From assembly GCA_030601605.1 (NCBI GenBank), contig JAUVTI010000081.1, positions 1 to 8,511 on the forward strand: a stretch of 8,511 bases of DNA, given 5' to 3'. Source of the DNA: Gemmatimonadales bacterium (GTDB taxonomy: Bacteria; Gemmatimonadota; Gemmatimonadetes; Gemmatimonadales; GWC2-71-9). The position numbers were made by a program, and so were the translations under genes. The notes beneath the pieces were generated by a model. The model was not told the origin of the DNA, did no database searches, and saw only the letters and a program-made list of their open reading frames with translations. Shown piece after piece: positions 7,224 to 8,511 of this stretch (the first letter of the stretch is position 1; every line of letters starts with the position of its first letter).

Positions 7224-8082
7224 GGGCCCTCCACTGGTCGGCCAGCCGCTCGGGCACGCGCGGGTCGGCCAGGGCGGCAGTGCCCACGGCCACGAGGCTC
7301 GCTCCCGCCTCGAGGTACTGGTCCACGTCCTCCAGCGTGCGCACCCCGCCCACGCCGATCACCGGAAGCCCCGTCGCCTCCGCCACCTGGCGGGTGGCCA
7401 GCACTCCGACCGGCAGCAGGGCCGGGCCGCTCACTCCGCCCTTGCCGTAGCCCAGCCGGGCCCGGGCCTCGCTCCCCGGCCCGTCGAACCGGAACAGGGT
7501 GCCCGGGATCGTGTTCACGACGCTGAATCCGGCCGCGCCGCCCTGCGCAGCCGCATCCGCCGTCTGCGGCAGATTGGGGAGTGTGGGGGAGAGCTTTACG
7601 ACCAGCGGCCGCTCGGTCACCGCCTTGCAGCGCCGTACCAGGTCGGCCAGCACCTTCGCGTCGGCGCCGAACTCCTCGCCTCCCCGGTCGGTGTTGGGAC
7701 AGGAGACGTTGAGCTCGAACGCCGTGACGACAGACTGACCTGAAAGCCGCTCCACCACCTTCGGATAGTCGTCGAGCTGGAAGCCCACGACGTTCACGAG
7801 CACGCGCGCCCGGGTGAGGTGCTCCGCCAGCCACGGGAGCTCGACGGTCGCCACATGCTCGAGACCCGGGTTCGCCAGGCCCACGGCGTTCAGCATGCCG
7901 CCCTCGAACTCGGCTACCCGTGGCGCCGCGTTGCCGTGGCGCGGCTCGGGGCTCACGGCCTTGGTCACCAGCCCGCCGAGCCGCTCGAGATCGATCACCC
8001 CGGCGACCTCGCGGCCGAACCCGGCCGTCCCGGCGGCGAGGAGAATGGGATTCTGGAAGGTGGTACCGAGGACTTCCAACAT
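7216..8082 (-). CDS. pyrD: Dihydroorotate dehydrogenase, class IB catalytic subunit
   Basis: This FMN enzyme oxidises dihydroorotate to orotate. The 288-residue protein has no membrane anchor. Class I features are Lys41 (VTKAVS), GGMLNAVGLANPGLE at 61-75 (substrate loop), and ELNVSCPNTDRGGEEFG at 123-139 with Cys128 as catalytic base, where class II enzymes have Ser. FMN contacts include GGVSGPAL at 215-222, VIGVGGV at 241-247 and VGTA at 266-269. The pattern is that of class IB (PyrDB), which normally uses NAD through an iron-sulfur and FAD subunit, PyrK. No pyrK is adjacent, so the electron acceptor cannot be told from this window. The C-terminus is about 20 residues shorter than Lactococcus PyrDB. 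The ATG lies 2 bases after the stop of the upstream gene; the stop overlaps pyrF by 8 bases. Confidence 0.96.
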   Translation of the reverse strand: MLEVLGTTFQNPILLAAGTAGFGREVAGVIDLERLGGLVTKAVSPEPRHGNAAPRVAEFEGGMLNAVGLANPGLEHVATVELPWLAEHLTRARVLVNVVGFQLDDYPKVVERLSGQSVVTAFELNVSCPNTDRGGEEFGADAKVLADLVRRCKAVTERPLVVKLSPTLPNLPQTADAAAQGGAAGFSVVNTIPGTLFRFDGPGSEARARLGYGKGGVSGPALLPVGVLATRQVAEATGLPVIGVGGVRTLEDVDQYLEAGASLVAVGTAALADPRVPERLADQWRARG

Positions 8083-8113
8083 GGCTACGGGCGGCGTCCG
8101 CGCCGCCCCTCCT
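8083..8113 (-). promoter_or_regulatory. GC hairpin plus distant Shine-Dalgarno before pyrD
   Basis: On the minus strand AGGAGG (8113-8108) is 25 bases from the pyrD ATG, too far for normal use. It is followed by a perfect 8-base-pair all-GC stem, GGGCGGCG and CGCCGCCC (8108-8101 and 8096-8089), around a CGGA loop. Folding would leave only GTAGCC (8088-8083) between the Shine-Dalgarno side and the ATG, a normal spacing. The sequence also encodes the last codons of the upstream gene, so coincidence from Arg-rich GC-rich codons is possible. Confidence 0.4.
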
Positions 8114-8511
8114 CTGCCCTCGCGTCCGCGCCCTCATCTACCGCGCCCCTGACCTCACCGCCCAGACCCAGCGCCATGAGCACGCGCAGGGAGTCCTCGG
8201 CGGCCTCGTACTCGGGTCCCCCCCCGCCAAGCAGCGCGAGGCGGTAGGGCGACTCCGGGTACTCGCGCTCCAGCACGCCGAGAGCGGAATCCGCGGCCGC
8301 CGGATCGTGCGCCGGCACGGAGAGGAGCGCCTTGGGCGCCACGAAAGACTCGGGATGGTCGCGCTGCAGACGCCAGAGCAGCGCCACCGACAGGCGCTCG
8401 GCGCCGAGGGAATCCCGCAGGAACTCGGTGTTCCCGAAGGTGACGGCGCCCGTGGGGTCGACCTCGGGATTCCGCACCGTAACCGCGGCGGTTTCCAGAG
8501 CATGCAGGTAT
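8085..8511 (-). CDS. C-terminal part of a TPR-like protein (start outside window)
   Basis: The frame is open to the window edge, so only the last 141 residues are visible. A GTG at 8477 could start a protein, but residues before it (YLHALETAAVTV) continue without interruption and read as ordinary coding sequence, so the gene is treated as partial. Two helix-pair-like segments end in RDHPESFVAPKAL and REYPESPYRLALLG. The 'YP-S-Y-A' spacing is typical of the TPR repeats found in BamD, YbgF or CpoB-type envelope proteins. A looser segment GPEYEAAEDSLRVLMAL may be a third. The C-terminus is charged and ends RRGRRP. The stop is 2 bases before pyrD, so the two are probably cotranscribed. The specific role is unknown. 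Confidence 0.6.
   Translation of the reverse strand, partial: YLHALETAAVTVRNPEVDPTGAVTFGNTEFLRDSLGAERLSVALLWRLQRDHPESFVAPKALLSVPAHDPAAADSALGVLEREYPESPYRLALLGGGGPEYEAAEDSLRVLMALGLGGEVRGAVDEGADARAEEGRRGRRP

Noticed and set aside
7211..8137. Second minus-strand frame over pyrD
   Set aside because: It overlaps pyrD almost entirely in another frame and is nearly all Arg, Gly and Ala; pyrD has full catalytic motifs.
8475..8477. GTG at 8477 as the start of the TPR-like gene
   Set aside because: The frame stays open to the window edge with protein-like sequence, and no Shine-Dalgarno precedes the GTG.

Overview
This is a gene-dense, high-GC bacterial chromosome segment that looks like core genome. 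It contains no RNA gene, mobile element, CRISPR array or phage gene. One gene (rpmB) lies on the plus strand and everything else on the minus strand, so the minus strand is best read from position 8511 down to 1. Several features suggest a deep-branching free-living Gram-negative of the Gemmatimonadota kind: the GC-rich codons, the cysteine (zinc-site) forms of S4, L28 and L36, a class IB dihydroorotate dehydrogenase, a signal-peptide protein, and GDP-deoxyhexose synthesis. That placement is an inference from gene content, not a sequence match.

Minus-strand unit 1 (8511 to 6115) starts with the C-terminal part of a TPR-like protein. It is followed by pyrD (class IB dihydroorotate dehydrogenase), pyrF (OMP decarboxylase) and a small secreted protein of unknown function. 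The genes touch or overlap by 4 to 8 bases, so they are probably one operon with translational coupling. A GC-only hairpin sits just before pyrD.

Minus-strand unit 2 (6106 to about 3020) is the alpha ribosomal operon: rpmJ, rpsM, rpsK, rpsD, rpoA, rplQ. A near-consensus housekeeping promoter lies at 6078-6106, and gaps between genes are 1 to 4 bases. rpmJ starts with TTG. The usual infA is not next to it. The operon ends at a hairpin at 3021-3042 that can serve both strands, because rpmB converges on it from the other side.

The plus-strand gene rpmB (L28, 2801-3016) stands alone with its own likely promoter. It diverges from minus-strand unit 3 (2712 to 1): gmd (GDP-mannose 4,6-dehydratase), an Rmd-like reductase, and the first 272 residues of carB (carbamoyl phosphate synthase large subunit), which runs off the window. 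gmd and the reductase together would convert GDP-mannose to a GDP-6-deoxyhexose, most likely GDP-D-rhamnose, for surface glycans. carB is fused to this unit by a 17-base overlap. Pyrimidine genes (carB at one end, pyrD-pyrF at the other) therefore flank the ribosomal operon.

I found no clearly new biological system. The points most worth checking are the hairpin that could reposition the pyrD ribosome binding site, the uncharacterised secreted protein coupled to pyrF, the gmd-rmd-carB arrangement, and the possible leaderless start of gmd.
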